Shown here piece after piece: positions 16,008-25,148 of a DNA stretch of 64,000 bases (within the stretch, counting starts at the first letter, position 1; each line of letters starts with the position of its first letter). This stretch comes from Seohaeicola saemankumensis (GTDB lineage: Bacteria > Pseudomonadota > Alphaproteobacteria > Rhodobacterales > Rhodobacteraceae). Below the pieces are notes generated by a model. It made no database searches and was not told where the DNA came from. It saw only the letters and a program-made list of their open reading frames with translations. The stretch spans positions 170,832 to 234,831 of the forward strand of contig NZ_JAIUZI010000004.1 of NCBI RefSeq assembly GCF_020171285.1, given 5' to 3'. The translations under genes were made by a program, and so were the position numbers.

Positions 16008-16390
16008 GCGGGCTCCATCCGGGTTTGCCAGTCGCGCCGTTCGGCGTCGGTCAGGTGCAGGGTGACATGCGGGGCGGTGAAGTCGTGGAAGGCGACGCGC
16101 AGCCCGTCGGGCCGGTCGATCAGGTCGAAATCGAGCAGGTGCCGGGCGACGGTGTCGGCGCCAAAGGACCACAGGAGCCCCGGCCCCTGGTTGGTCATGA
16201 TCAGCGCGGCATGGGCATCGCGGGCGGTCAGGACCTCGGTGATGAGGTCATCGGGAAAGTGCCGGTGCCAGGCGGCGCGGGCGTCCTCGGTCGTCAGCAT
16301 GGTCTGCGCCGATTTCCCGGTCAGGTGCAGGATCAGTGCGATCCCGGCAATCCCGCCGATCACCAGCGCCAGCAACAGGGTCAGTGGCAT
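16004..16390 (-). CDS. Hypothetical membrane-anchored protein
   Basis: This 128-residue protein starts with a transmembrane helix (MPLTLLLALVIGGIAGIALIL) followed by a soluble domain with DARAAWHRHFPDD and a central GLLWSFGADTVARHL segment. A GGGAGGA site precedes the ATG. It is translationally coupled to the sterol-desaturase-like gene through an ATGA overlap. The family is not recognised. Confidence 0.75.
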   Translation of the reverse strand: MPLTLLLALVIGGIAGIALILHLTGKSAQTMLTTEDARAAWHRHFPDDLITEVLTARDAHAALIMTNQGPGLLWSFGADTVARHLLDFDLIDRPDGLRVAFHDFTAPHVTLHLTDAERRDWQTRMEPA

Positions 16391-16450
16391 GTCGTCCTCC
16401 CGCCGCGATCATGCGGGCAGCGGCGGGCGCTTGTCAAAGCGGGCGCGGCG

Positions 16451-17326
16451 TCAACCGGTGGCGCAGGTGGTGTGCAGCCAGTCGGCAAAGGCGCGCACGG
16501 CGGCGCGGGGCCGCCACGGCGGGGTGACGACATAGTAGCTGGAGACATGGGTGATCGGGATCGGCGCGGGTTTCAGCGTGCCGGCGACCAGCGCGGCGTG
16601 CACGTCGATCTCGGATTCCAGCAGGATGCCGGCGCCGGCCTCGGCGGCGCGGATTTCCAGCGCGGGGTTGCCCACGTCGAGCGTGTTCAGACCGTCGGGG
16701 TCGATGCCCGAGGCCCGCAGCGCGTCGCGTTCCCAGGTGCTGTCGTGGGGCAGCAGCCAGCGCTGGGCGGACCAGTCGGTGCCGGGGTCATCGACCAGCG
16801 CGGGGGCGGCGCAGGCGATGGTGGGGCTGTCGACCAGATGCGCCACGTGCAGCCCCGGCCAGTCGCCGCCACCGGCGCGAATGGCGATGTCGTAGCCTTC
16901 GGCGACGATGTCGAAAGAGTGGTCGGACGGGGTAAAGGAGACCTCGACGCCGGGGTGGGCGCGCCAGAAGTCGGCGATGTGGCGAAAGATCACCGAGTTG
17001 GCGAAATAGGCGGTGGTGGTGACGCGGACGGGGCGGGTTTCCTCGCGGTCGCGGACGCGCGCGAGGCCCTCGGCGATGGCGGTGAAACCGGTGGCGAGGT
17101 CGGTGGCGAGGCTTTCGCCCTGCGGGGTCAGCACGACGCCACGCGGGGAGCGGTGCAGCAGGGTCACGCCGAGGTGATCCTCGAGCGCCTTGACCTGCTG
17201 GGCGACGGCGGCGTGGGTGACATTGAGCGTGCGGGCCGCCGCGCTGAAGCTGGAGGTGCGCGCCGTGGCGTCGAAGGCGCGCAGGGCGGTCAGCGAAGGG
17301 AGCGTGGTCCAGTTTATGACAGGCAT
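16451..17326 (-). CDS. LysR-family transcriptional regulator
   Basis: This 291-residue regulator has a LysR helix-turn-helix (LPSLTALRAFDATARTSSFSAAARTLNVTHAAV) and substrate-binding domain. A 17-base palindrome abuts the start codon directly, leaving no room for a ribosome site, so the message may be leaderless or the operator may double as the start region. It is divergent from a short basic protein gene. The target is unknown. Confidence 0.9.
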   Translation of the reverse strand: MPVINWTTLPSLTALRAFDATARTSSFSAAARTLNVTHAAVAQQVKALEDHLGVTLLHRSPRGVVLTPQGESLATDLATGFTAIAEGLARVRDREETRPVRVTTTAYFANSVIFRHIADFWRAHPGVEVSFTPSDHSFDIVAEGYDIAIRAGGGDWPGLHVAHLVDSPTIACAAPALVDDPGTDWSAQRWLLPHDSTWERDALRASGIDPDGLNTLDVGNPALEIRAAEAGAGILLESEIDVHAALVAGTLKPAPIPITHVSSYYVVTPPWRPRAAVRAFADWLHTTCATG

Positions 17327-17343
17327 TGTTAGATCATCTAACA
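17327..17343. promoter_or_regulatory. Candidate LysR operator touching the start codon
   Basis: TGTTAGATCATCTAACA is a perfect palindrome around a central C and contains a T-N11-A LysR box (TTAGATCATCTAA). It begins at the base next to the regulator's ATG, so binding would block its own transcription or translation start. Confidence 0.6.
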
Positions 17344-17424
17344 GGTTGCAAGGATTCCTGAGTCGGATTTTTACGGATCAAGGGCAATATTGCGAGCAGA
17401 ATATTGGCATAAGGAGGGCTCCGC

Positions 17425-17655
17425 ATGATGTATCTGGACAAGAAAATCTTACAATCTGTTGCCCCGCGCGATGCCAGCGGCCGCCGACGGCCCCGGCATC
17501 ATCGGGTGCTGAGCGGGGCGGAGGCGGCCGAGATGCGCGCCGCCCGTGCGGCCCGGCGTCGCGACAGGGCGGAGCGCCTGTGGCGGCGGATTGCGGGCTG
17601 GGCGGGGCTGGCGCGGTCCGGGCTGGCACGCCGTCGGGTGCGGACCGGGGCCTGA
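17425..17655 (+). CDS. Short arginine-rich protein
   Basis: This 76-residue protein begins MMYLDKKILQSV and becomes strongly basic (RRRPRHHR, RAARAARRRDRAERLWRR), somewhat like DUF1127 proteins but without a clear match. AAGGAGG at 17411-17417 is an excellent ribosome site, which is the main reason to accept it. It is divergent from the LysR gene. The palindrome GCAATATTGC (17384-17393) lies in its leader. Confidence 0.6.
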   Translation: MMYLDKKILQSVAPRDASGRRRPRHHRVLSGAEAAEMRAARAARRRDRAERLWRRIAGWAGLARSGLARRRVRTGA

Positions 17656-17701
17656 GCGGCGGAATGGGTCAGGATGGCGTCAGGATGGCGTCAGGGCGCG
17701 G

Positions 17702-18136
17702 TCAGGAGTATTCATCCGTGTCGGCCCCGGCGATGCGGTCGCCGTGGTGATCGGGATCAACGCCGAGAAAGCGCAGGGCGTCGTCGCGGTCGGTGAAGGC
17801 CCGGAACCGTATGTTGGGCACGGTTTCGCAAGCTTTGACGAGCCGTTGCGCAAACTCGGCGCCCGCCGCCGAACGGATCCAGAAGGCGCAATCCTTGCCC
17901 TCTTCGTTCAACCGGGCCAGACCGCTGATCAGGGAGGCCAGTTGCGCGCGCGCTTCGGTGTCGAAGTCGAGCATGTCGATATCGCGGAAATCCGCCAGCA
18001 CGTTGGTGCGCTGGGTGTTGCCCGGATCGTTGCCGATCTCGTCAGCGGCGGCCAGCCATTCGCGCAGGGACGTTTGGCCCCAGTGGCGGACAAAGACGAG
18101 GTTCAGGTCGGGCCAGACCCGATAGGAAAACGGCAT
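17702..18136 (-). CDS. Hypothetical protein, STAS/SpoIIAA-like fold possible
   Basis: This 144-residue protein has an N-terminal YRVWPDLNLVFVRHWGQTSLREWLAAADEI segment, an NVLADFRDIDMLDF strand and a later FRAFTDRDDALRFLG motif. The alternation resembles the SpoIIAA-like/STAS fold of small cytoplasmic proteins, but this is an impression from pattern only. It stands alone. The 139 bases upstream hold no gene; a 9-bp inverted repeat (GTGGTTTCA near 18164 and TGAAACCAC near 18288) flanks that gap. Confidence 0.65.
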   Translation of the reverse strand: MPFSYRVWPDLNLVFVRHWGQTSLREWLAAADEIGNDPGNTQRTNVLADFRDIDMLDFDTEARAQLASLISGLARLNEEGKDCAFWIRSAAGAEFAQRLVKACETVPNIRFRAFTDRDDALRFLGVDPDHHGDRIAGADTDEYS

Positions 18137-18275
18137 GTTCTGCGCGCCCCCGTGAACAGTGTTGTGGTTTCACACAAGCGATGGGTACTCACACATCCGA
18201 CGCGTGTTTCCCTAGCGTCAGGACTCAACTCTTGCGCATATGCGCGCGCTTGTCAAAGGACACACCGGCGCAGGG

Positions 18276-18635
18276 TTACTGAAGTGTTGAAACCACACTG
18301 TCGCCCTTGCCCTTGTTACGGGTATAGCGCAGCTTGTTGCCGTCGATTTCCCAGACCTGGCAATCGGACCCGATTTCCTTGCCGCCCAGGGTGCCGTTGC
18401 GGCACCAGAACTTGCCGCTCCATTTCCAGGTGCCGGAGAATTTCTTGCCGCCGAATTTGCCGGTCAGGGTGCCGTCAGGGTTGACCACGGTATAGCCGTT
18501 GCCGGACACGACCTTTTTGCCGGCAACCAGTTGGCGCATCTGTTTTTCCGACTTGATACGTTTGAAATCGGCGGCGACCGGAGAGGCGAGCGCGGCGACA
18601 ATGAGGGCGAGACAAAGTCCGGATCGGAATTGCAT
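18276..18635 (-). CDS. Small secreted protein
   Basis: This 119-residue protein has a signal peptide (MQFRSGLCLALIVAALASPVAA) and a mature part rich in glycine, lysine and tryptophan (GKFGGKKFSGTWKWSGKFWC) with two cysteines. The repeated G-x-W pattern suggests a small beta structure in the periplasm. An AGGAGGT site precedes the ATG. No family is recognised. Confidence 0.75.
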   Translation of the reverse strand: MQFRSGLCLALIVAALASPVAADFKRIKSEKQMRQLVAGKKVVSGNGYTVVNPDGTLTGKFGGKKFSGTWKWSGKFWCRNGTLGGKEIGSDCQVWEIDGNKLRYTRNKGKGDSVVSTLQ

Positions 18636-18701
18636 GAAAAATACCTCCTGAAAATGAATGTCAGGAGTGTATCACCGTACCGCGATTTTCCCAAGCGTGG
18701 C

Positions 18702-19280
18702 CTAGGCTCCGTCGCCCAGCAGCGCGGCGATGATCGCCTTGGCGCTGTCAGAGTTCCATTCGGCATCGCCGCGCAGGCGGGCGATTTCGCGCCCCTCCGG
18801 GTCGATGATGACGGTGATCGGCAGGCCCAGCACCGCCATTTCGCGGGCGACGGCCTGTTTCGGATCCTGGTGGCGGGGCAGGTTGTCGATGCCATGTTCG
18901 GCAAAGAACTTCTTGATGCCGGCCGGGTTGTTGCGGCCGGTGGCCAGCGTTAGCACCTCGAAGGCGTCGCCGCCGAATTCGGTTTGCAGTTCCGCCAGCA
19001 TCGGCATTTCCTTGCGGCAGGGCGCGCACCAGGTGGCCCAGAAATTCAGCAGCACCCATTTGCCGCGATAGTCGGCCAGCGTCGCCTCGCCGGCTCCATC
19101 GGCGAGCATAAAGGGCTGCTCCGAGACCGGTGTCGGCTCGGCGTGAAACACCAGTTTTTTCATGGTGCCGTCGCGCAGCGCCTCGAGCGTGGCGGTGTCG
19201 GGCGCCGCATCTGCGGCGTGAAGTGCGTTTGCACCCAGAGCAAGGGCTAGATAAAGGAGAGCGGAACGGAACAGGCGCAT
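18702..19280 (-). CDS. TlpA-like thiol:disulfide oxidoreductase
   Basis: This 192-residue thioredoxin-fold protein has a signal peptide ([22 protein letters not shown]) and the active site WATWCAPC (C85 and C88). Such proteins keep periplasmic cysteines reduced, for example for cytochrome c or oxidase maturation; the partner here is unknown. GGAGGT upstream supports the start. It is divergent from argH with 22 bases between the start codons, an arrangement I recall from other Roseobacters. Confidence 0.9.
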   Translation of the reverse strand: MRLFRSALLYLALALGANALHAADAAPDTATLEALRDGTMKKLVFHAEPTPVSEQPFMLADGAGEATLADYRGKWVLLNFWATWCAPCRKEMPMLAELQTEFGGDAFEVLTLATGRNNPAGIKKFFAEHGIDNLPRHQDPKQAVAREMAVLGLPITVIIDPEGREIARLRGDAEWNSDSAKAIIAALLGDGA

Positions 19281-19302
19281 ATTACCTCCAGGGGTGCACG
19301 AC

Positions 19303-20694
19303 ATGGCAGATCAATCCTCGAACCAGATGTGGGGCGGCCGCTTTGCCGCCGGACCCGATGCGATCATGGAGGCAATTAATGCCTCGATCGGATTCGACAA
19401 GCGGATGGCGGCGCAGGACATCGCAGGCTCAAGGGCCCATGCGGCGATGCTGGCCGCGACGGGCGTGATCACCGATAGCGATGCCGAGGCGATCAGGGAA
19501 GGGCTGCTCGCGGTTTTGTCAGAGATCGAAGGCGGCACGTTCCAGTTTTCCACCGCGCTGGAGGATATCCACATGAACGTGGAGGCGCGGCTGAAGGAGA
19601 TCATCGGCGAACCGGCCGGGCGGCTGCACACCGGCCGGTCGCGCAACGACCAGGTGGCGACCGATTTCAAACTGTGGGTGCGCGACCAGCTGGACGCGGC
19701 CGAGGCCGGGTTGCTGGCGCTGATCGGCGCGCTGCTGACCCAGGCGGAGGCCGGGGCGGACTGGGTGATGCCGGGGTTCACCCATCTGCAGACCGCGCAG
19801 CCGGTGACATGGGGGCATCACATGATGGCCTATGTCGAGATGTTTGGCCGCGATCTGAGCCGGGTGCGCGATGCGCGCGCGCGGATGAATGAATCGCCCC
19901 TGGGGGCGGCGGCGCTGGCCGGCACGTCGTTCCCGATCGACCGCGAGATGACGGCGGGCGCGCTGGGCTTTGACCGCCCGGCGGCCAATTCGCTGGATGC
20001 GGTAAGCGACCGGGATTTTGCGCTGGAGTTCCTGAGCGTCGCCAGCATCTGTGCGGTGCACCTGAGCCGGTTTGCCGAAGAGCTGGTGATCTGGTCCTCG
20101 GCACAGTTCCGCTTTGTCACCCTGTCGGACCGGTTTTCCACCGGGTCCAGCATCATGCCGCAGAAGAAGAACCCGGATGCCGCCGAGCTGATCCGCGCCA
20201 AGGTGGGCCGGATCTTTGGCGCCAACACGGCGCTGATGATGGTGATGAAGGGGCTGCCGCTGGCCTATTCCAAGGACATGCAGGAAGACAAGGAACAGGT
20301 GTTCGACGCCGCCGACAACTGGATGCTGGCGCTGGCGGCGATGGAGGGCATGGTGCGCGACATGAGCGCCAACCGCGAGAGCCTTGCGGCGGCGGCGGGC
20401 AGCGGATTTTCCACCGCCACCGATCTGGCCGACTGGCTGGTGCGGGTGCTGAAGGTGCCGTTCCGCGACGCGCATCACGTTACCGGCACGCTGGTGGCGA
20501 TGGCGGAATCGCGCGGTTGCGACCTGCCGGAGCTGACGCTGGAGGACATGCAGTCGGTCCATGCCGGCATCACCGATGACATCTTCTCTGTGCTGGGGGT
20601 GGACAACTCGGTAAACTCGCGCATGTCCTATGGCGGGACCGCGCCGGCGCAGGTGCGGGCACAGGTCGAACGGTGGAAGGCAATTCTGGGATGA
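19303..20694 (+). CDS. argH: Argininosuccinate lyase
   Basis: This enzyme cleaves argininosuccinate to arginine and fumarate, the last step of arginine synthesis. The fumarase/aspartase signature [12 protein letters not shown] carries the catalytic serine loop; HTGRSRNDQ and TGxSxMP-type regions are intact. The chosen ATG gives 463 residues, the usual length; a GTG nine bases earlier is an alternative. Its stop overlaps the following lipoprotein start. Confidence 0.96.
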   Translation: MADQSSNQMWGGRFAAGPDAIMEAINASIGFDKRMAAQDIAGSRAHAAMLAATGVITDSDAEAIREGLLAVLSEIEGGTFQFSTALEDIHMNVEARLKEIIGEPAGRLHTGRSRNDQVATDFKLWVRDQLDAAEAGLLALIGALLTQAEAGADWVMPGFTHLQTAQPVTWGHHMMAYVEMFGRDLSRVRDARARMNESPLGAAALAGTSFPIDREMTAGALGFDRPAANSLDAVSDRDFALEFLSVASICAVHLSRFAEELVIWSSAQFRFVTLSDRFSTGSSIMPQKKNPDAAELIRAKVGRIFGANTALMMVMKGLPLAYSKDMQEDKEQVFDAADNWMLALAAMEGMVRDMSANRESLAAAAGSGFSTATDLADWLVRVLKVPFRDAHHVTGTLVAMAESRGCDLPELTLEDMQSVHAGITDDIFSVLGVDNSVNSRMSYGGTAPAQVRAQVERWKAILG

Positions 20695-20807
20695 TGAGAG
20701 CGATGGTTCTGGCGGGGGCGCTGGCGGGTCTGCTGGCCGGATGCGGCGCCGATGGCGACCCGATCCCGCCGACGCGGGGCGCGCAGGCCGCGCTGCCGGG
20801 CGTCTGA
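20691..20807 (+). CDS. Small lipoprotein downstream of argH
   Basis: This 38-residue protein has a hydrophobic start and the lipobox LLAGC, so it is probably lipid-anchored after cleavage before C18. The mature part is only about 20 residues ([14 protein letters not shown]...). It overlaps argH by four bases. Similar tiny lipoproteins follow argH in related bacteria as far as I remember. Function unknown. Confidence 0.75.
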   Translation: MMRAMVLAGALAGLLAGCGADGDPIPPTRGAQAALPGV

Positions 20808-20811
20808 CGGC

Positions 20812-21129
20812 ATGTCGCCGCTGCGGATGATCTACCTCGCCCTGGCGATCTGGGGCGCGGTGCACCCGATGTATTACTTTGTCCAGTGGTTCGGCGAGAA
20901 CGGCTTTGACCTGGGTGCGATGGCGGCGGCGTGGAACGTCAACGCGGCAACCAGCGGGCTGGTCTGGGACCTGACCATCGCCGCGATCACCCTGACGGTG
21001 TTCATCCTTGCCGAAGTGGCGGTGCGCCGGAACTGGATCGCGCTGATCGCGATCCCGGCGACCTTTTGCATCGGGGTCAGCTGCGGGCTGCCGCTCTATC
21101 TCTTCCTGCGTACCCGCCCGGTCGTGTGA
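20812..21129 (+). CDS. DUF2834 membrane protein
   Basis: This 105-residue protein has three hydrophobic segments and the DUF2834 pattern (GAVHPMYYFVQWFGENGFD near the start, SGLVWDLTIAAITLTVFILAE in the middle). It follows the lipoprotein by four bases. The role is unknown. Confidence 0.85.
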   Translation: MSPLRMIYLALAIWGAVHPMYYFVQWFGENGFDLGAMAAAWNVNAATSGLVWDLTIAAITLTVFILAEVAVRRNWIALIAIPATFCIGVSCGLPLYLFLRTRPVV

Positions 21130-21152
21130 GAAACCTTTGCGGCGGGCGGTGA

Positions 21153-21197
21153 AAATTTCTTTCAAAGAAATTTGCCGGAATTTTTGAAAAATTCCGG
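21153..21197. repeat. Double AT-rich hairpin, copy 1
   Basis: Two adjacent perfect inverted repeats, each with a 1-base centre: AAATTTCTTT/AAAGAAATTT (21153-21173) and CCGGAATTTTT/AAAAATTCCGG (21175-21197). A similar pair occurs at 30859-30904. Both lie just after a gene end, so they may be terminators or a dispersed repeat. Confidence 0.7.
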
Positions 21198-21265
21198 GCA
21201 GCGGCGCGGGCGGGGGCGTGAGAAAGCCGATTGATCTGGCTCCGCCATTGCCGTAAGCGCGCGGC

Positions 21266-22531
21266 ATGGATCACTTTTTGTACAGAGACGGCGCGCTTTA
21301 CGCCGAAGATGTGCCGGTGGCTGAAATTGCCGCCGCCGTGGGCACCCCGTTTTACGTCTATTCCACCGCCACGCTGCTGCGCCATTTCCGGCTGTTCGAC
21401 GAGGCGCTGGAGGGCACCGAGCATCTGGTCTGCTACGCGATGAAGGCGGCCAGCAACCAGGCGATCCTTACGACGCTGGCGCAGGCCGGCGCGGGGATGG
21501 ATGTGGTGTCGATGGGCGAGTACCTGCGGGCCAGGGCCGCGGGTGTTCCCGGAGAGAAGATCGTGTTTTCCGGCGTCGGCAAGACGGCAGAGGAGATTCG
21601 ATGCGCGCTGGACGGCGGCATCCGCCAGTTCAACGTGGAATCGGAGCCCGAGATGGAGGTTCTGAGCGCGATTGCACAGGAAATGGGCAAGGTCGCGCCG
21701 ATCACCATCCGGGTGAACCCGGATGTCGATGCGCGCACCCATGCCAAGATCGCCACCGGCAAGTCGGAAAACAAGTTTGGCATCCCGATTGCGCGGGCCC
21801 GCGCGGTCTATGCCCGCGCGGCCGCCCTGCCCGGGCTGGAGGTTGTCGGCATCGATGTTCACATCGGCAGCCAGCTGACCGAGCTGGAGCCCTTTGAGCT
21901 CGCCTATGCCAAGGTGGCCGAACTGACCGAACAGCTGCGCGCCGACGGGCATGACATCCGCCGTCTGGACCTGGGCGGGGGCTTGGGCATTCCCTATGCG
22001 CGGTCGAACGCCGCGCCGCCGCTGCCGACGGATTATGGCAATCTGATCAAGCGGGTACTGGGGCATCTGGGCTGCGAGATCGAGATCGAACCGGGGCGGC
22101 TGATCGCGGGCAATGCCGGGCTGCTGGTCAGCAAGGTGATCTATGTGAAGGAAGGCGAGGGCCGCGATTTCCTGATCGTCGATGCGGCAATGAACGACCT
22201 GATCCGCCCGGCCATGTACGAGGCGCATCACGACATCGTCCCGGTGATCGAGCCCGCGCCGGGGGTCGAGGAACAGCCCTATGACATCGTCGGGCCGGTC
22301 TGCGAGAGCGGCGACACATTCGCCAGGCAGCGCGGCATGCCGGCGCTGGCGGCGGGCGATCTGGTGGCGTTTCGCAGCGCCGGGGCCTATGGCGCGGTGA
22401 TGTCGAGCGAGTACAACTCGCGCCCGCTGATCCCCGAAGTCATGGTGAAGGGGGATCAATTTGCGGTTATTCGCCGACGCCCGACCTTTGACGAAATGAT
22501 AAATCGCGATACCATACCCGAGTGGCTCTGA
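21266..22531 (+). CDS. lysA: Diaminopimelate decarboxylase
   Basis: This PLP enzyme converts meso-diaminopimelate to lysine, the last step of lysine synthesis. It has the PLP lysine in CYAMKAASN, HIGSQ, the GGGLGIPY loop, EPGR and the CESGDTFA cysteine contributed across the dimer. At 421 residues it is full length. It lies between DUF2834 and TIGR02302 genes, an arrangement I recall from other Roseobacters. Confidence 0.95.
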   Translation: MDHFLYRDGALYAEDVPVAEIAAAVGTPFYVYSTATLLRHFRLFDEALEGTEHLVCYAMKAASNQAILTTLAQAGAGMDVVSMGEYLRARAAGVPGEKIVFSGVGKTAEEIRCALDGGIRQFNVESEPEMEVLSAIAQEMGKVAPITIRVNPDVDARTHAKIATGKSENKFGIPIARARAVYARAAALPGLEVVGIDVHIGSQLTELEPFELAYAKVAELTEQLRADGHDIRRLDLGGGLGIPYARSNAAPPLPTDYGNLIKRVLGHLGCEIEIEPGRLIAGNAGLLVSKVIYVKEGEGRDFLIVDAAMNDLIRPAMYEAHHDIVPVIEPAPGVEEQPYDIVGPVCESGDTFARQRGMPALAAGDLVAFRSAGAYGAVMSSEYNSRPLIPEVMVKGDQFAVIRRRPTFDEMINRDTIPEWL

Positions 22532-22568
22532 CGCGATCCTGCGCGGGCCGTCTGGAGTGTTCGCCTGA

Positions 22569-25127
22569 ATGGCCTCAAAGCCCGGAACCGATCCTGTCCT
22601 GAGCCGTCTGCGCGGGCCGCTTTTCCTGACCCGTTCGGGGATGCTGGCGGAGCGCATCCTGCGCGCCTTCTGGCCGCTGGCGGCGGTGGTGATGGCGGTG
22701 CTGTCGGTGCTGATGCTGGGCCTGCAGGATCTGGCCCCGGTCGAGGTTGTCTGGGGCGGCGGTGTTCTGGCCTTGCTGGCCGGGGCGGGCAGCGTGGCCT
22801 ATGCCGCGCGGCGGTTCCGCTGGCCGGGCCGGGGCGAGGCGCTGGCGCGGCTGGATGCGACCCTGCCGGGGCGTCCGATCCAGACATTGATGGATGATCA
22901 GGTCATCGGGACCGGCGACGCGGCCTCGGAAGCGGTGTGGAAGGCGCATCAGGCGCGGATGGCGGCGCGGGCGGCCACGGCGCGGGCGCCGCAGCCGGAT
23001 CTGAACCTGGCCCCGCGCGACCCCTTCGCGCTGCGCTATGTGGCGTTGCTGGCGCTGGTGGTCGGCCTGCTGTTCGGGTCGGTCTGGAAGGTCGGATCGG
23101 TGGCCGAGATGGCGCCGGGCAGCGGCGCGGCGCTGGCCGGGGGGCCGTCGTGGGAAGGCTGGATGGAGCCGCCGCGTTACACCGGGCTGCCGACGGTATA
23201 CCTGAACGATGTCCCCGAGGGCGGCATGACGGTGCCCGAGGGCAGCCGGATCACCCTGCGGTTTTATGGCGAGGTCGGCGCGCTGACGCTGGCCGAGACG
23301 GTTTCGGGCCGGATCGGAGAGCTGCCGTCGGCGGCCGATCCGCAGCAGGAATTCGCCGTGACCCAGGCCGGGGACCTGCGCATCGACGGGCCGGGGGGGC
23401 GCGCATGGTCGGTCAGGATCGACGCCGACGCGGCGCCGCAGATCGCGGTGGCGGGCAACGCCGAGACCGGGTCATCGGGCGAGATGACGCTGCCGTTCAC
23501 GGCCAGCGACGATTTCGGCGTGGTGGCGGGCACCGCGCGGATCGAGCTGGATCTGGCGGAGCTGGACCGGCGGTACGGGCTGGCCGCCGAACCAGAGCAG
23601 CGCGCGCCGATCGAGGTGGACCTGCCGATGCCGATCGCCGGTGACCGGCGGCTGTTTACCGAGAGCCTGATAGAGGATTTCAGCGACCATCCCTGGGCGC
23701 ATCTGCCGGTGCTGTTCACGCTGTCGGTCGAGGATGCCGCCGGAAACGAGGGGGTGGCCGATGTTTTCGCCGCCGAGCTGCCGGCGCGGCGGTTCTTTGA
23801 CCCGCTGGCGGCGGCGGTGGTCGAGCAGCGCCGCGATCTGCTGTGGGCGCGGTCGAACGCGCGGCGGGTGGCGCAGGTGTTGCGGGCGGTGTCGTACCGG
23901 CCGGACGAGGTGTTCCGCTCGGAAACCGCCTATCTGCGGCTGCGGGTGATCCTGCGGCGGCTCGAGACCTTTACCCGCCACGGGCTGACCGAGGCGCGGC
24001 GCGACGAGATTGCCGAGGCGATGTGGGATCTGGCGATCCTGCTGGAAGAGGGCGACCTGGGCGATGCGCTGGAGCGGCTGCGCCGCGCGCAGGAGCGGCT
24101 GAGCGAGGCGATGAAGAACGGCGCCAGCGATCAGGAGATCGCCGAGCTGATGCAGGAGCTGCGCGAGGCGACCGAGGACTACATGCGCCAGCTGAGCCGG
24201 CAGGCGCGGGAAAACGGCGAGATGCTGGACCAGAACGACCTGCCCGAGAACACGATGCAGATGACGCAGAACGATCTGCAGCGGATGATGGACCGGATAC
24301 AGGAGCTGATGGAACAGGGCCGCATGGCCGAGGCCGAACAGGCGCTGCAGGAGCTGCAGGAGCTGATGGAGAACATGCGCATTACCAATGCGCCGGGCCA
24401 GGGCGGCCAGAACGAGGGCCAGCAGGCGATGGAGGATCTGGCCGAAACCCTGCGTGACCAGCAGGGGCTGTCGGACGAGGCGTTCCGCGATCTGCAGGAG
24501 CAGTTCAACCCCGGCGCGCAGTCGGGCCAGCGGCAGGGCAACGAGGGCCGGAACGGCGGCGAGGGCCGTGGCCAGAGCCACGAGGGCCAGGGCGGCGAGG
24601 GCCAGCAGGGTCAGGAGCAGGCGGGCGAAGGGGCGCAGGGATCGTTGGCTGACCGCCAGCAGGCGCTGCGCGAAGAGCTGCGCCGCCAGCAGCAGGGGCT
24701 GCCCGGTGCCGGCTCGCCCGAGGGCGACGCGGCGCGCGAGGCGCTGGACCGGGCCGGACGGGCGATGGACGGTGCCGAAGAGGCGCTGCGGCAGAACGAC
24801 ATGGCGGGCGCGATCGACCGTCAGTCAGAGGCGATGGAGGCCCTGCGCGAAGGGATGCGCTCGCTGGGCGAGGCGCTGGCGCAGGAACAGCAGAACCAGC
24901 CCGGACAGGGTGGACAGCAGGGCGACGCCACGGCCCGCAACCGCGATCCGCTGGGCCGGTCGCAGGGCAATTCGGGCGGGCTGCTGGACGATGGCGGGCT
25001 GGTCGAAGGCGAAGACGTGTACCGCCGCGCGCGCGAGTTGCTGGACGAGATCCGCCGCCGGTCGGGCGAAGGCGAACGGCCCGAGATCGAACTGGAATAC
25101 CTCAAACGGCTGCTGGAGCGGTTCTGA
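22569..25127 (+). CDS. TIGR02302 (DUF4175) large membrane protein
   Basis: This 852-residue protein has two or three N-terminal hydrophobic segments (WPLAAVVMAVLSVLMLGL and YVALLALVVGLLFGSVW), a beta-rich middle part and a long C-terminal helical region with repeated glutamate and glutamine. Around residues 640-700 it becomes low-complexity G/Q/E-rich. This is the TIGR02302/DUF4175 layout of alphaproteobacteria. The role is unknown; an envelope location is likely. Confidence 0.88.
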   Translation: MASKPGTDPVLSRLRGPLFLTRSGMLAERILRAFWPLAAVVMAVLSVLMLGLQDLAPVEVVWGGGVLALLAGAGSVAYAARRFRWPGRGEALARLDATLPGRPIQTLMDDQVIGTGDAASEAVWKAHQARMAARAATARAPQPDLNLAPRDPFALRYVALLALVVGLLFGSVWKVGSVAEMAPGSGAALAGGPSWEGWMEPPRYTGLPTVYLNDVPEGGMTVPEGSRITLRFYGEVGALTLAETVSGRIGELPSAADPQQEFAVTQAGDLRIDGPGGRAWSVRIDADAAPQIAVAGNAETGSSGEMTLPFTASDDFGVVAGTARIELDLAELDRRYGLAAEPEQRAPIEVDLPMPIAGDRRLFTESLIEDFSDHPWAHLPVLFTLSVEDAAGNEGVADVFAAELPARRFFDPLAAAVVEQRRDLLWARSNARRVAQVLRAVSYRPDEVFRSETAYLRLRVILRRLETFTRHGLTEARRDEIAEAMWDLAILLEEGDLGDALERLRRAQERLSEAMKNGASDQEIAELMQELREATEDYMRQLSRQARENGEMLDQNDLPENTMQMTQNDLQRMMDRIQELMEQGRMAEAEQALQELQELMENMRITNAPGQGGQNEGQQAMEDLAETLRDQQGLSDEAFRDLQEQFNPGAQSGQRQGNEGRNGGEGRGQSHEGQGGEGQQGQEQAGEGAQGSLADRQQALREELRRQQQGLPGAGSPEGDAAREALDRAGRAMDGAEEALRQNDMAGAIDRQSEAMEALREGMRSLGEALAQEQQNQPGQGGQQGDATARNRDPLGRSQGNSGGLLDDGGLVEGEDVYRRARELLDEIRRRSGEGERPEIELEYLKRLLERF

Positions 25128-25148
25128 GCGCGATCGCCCCTGCGGGTG

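Noticed and set aside
19519..21267. Open frame of 582 codons opposite argH
   Set aside because: Shadow of argH and the DUF2834 gene; no domain.
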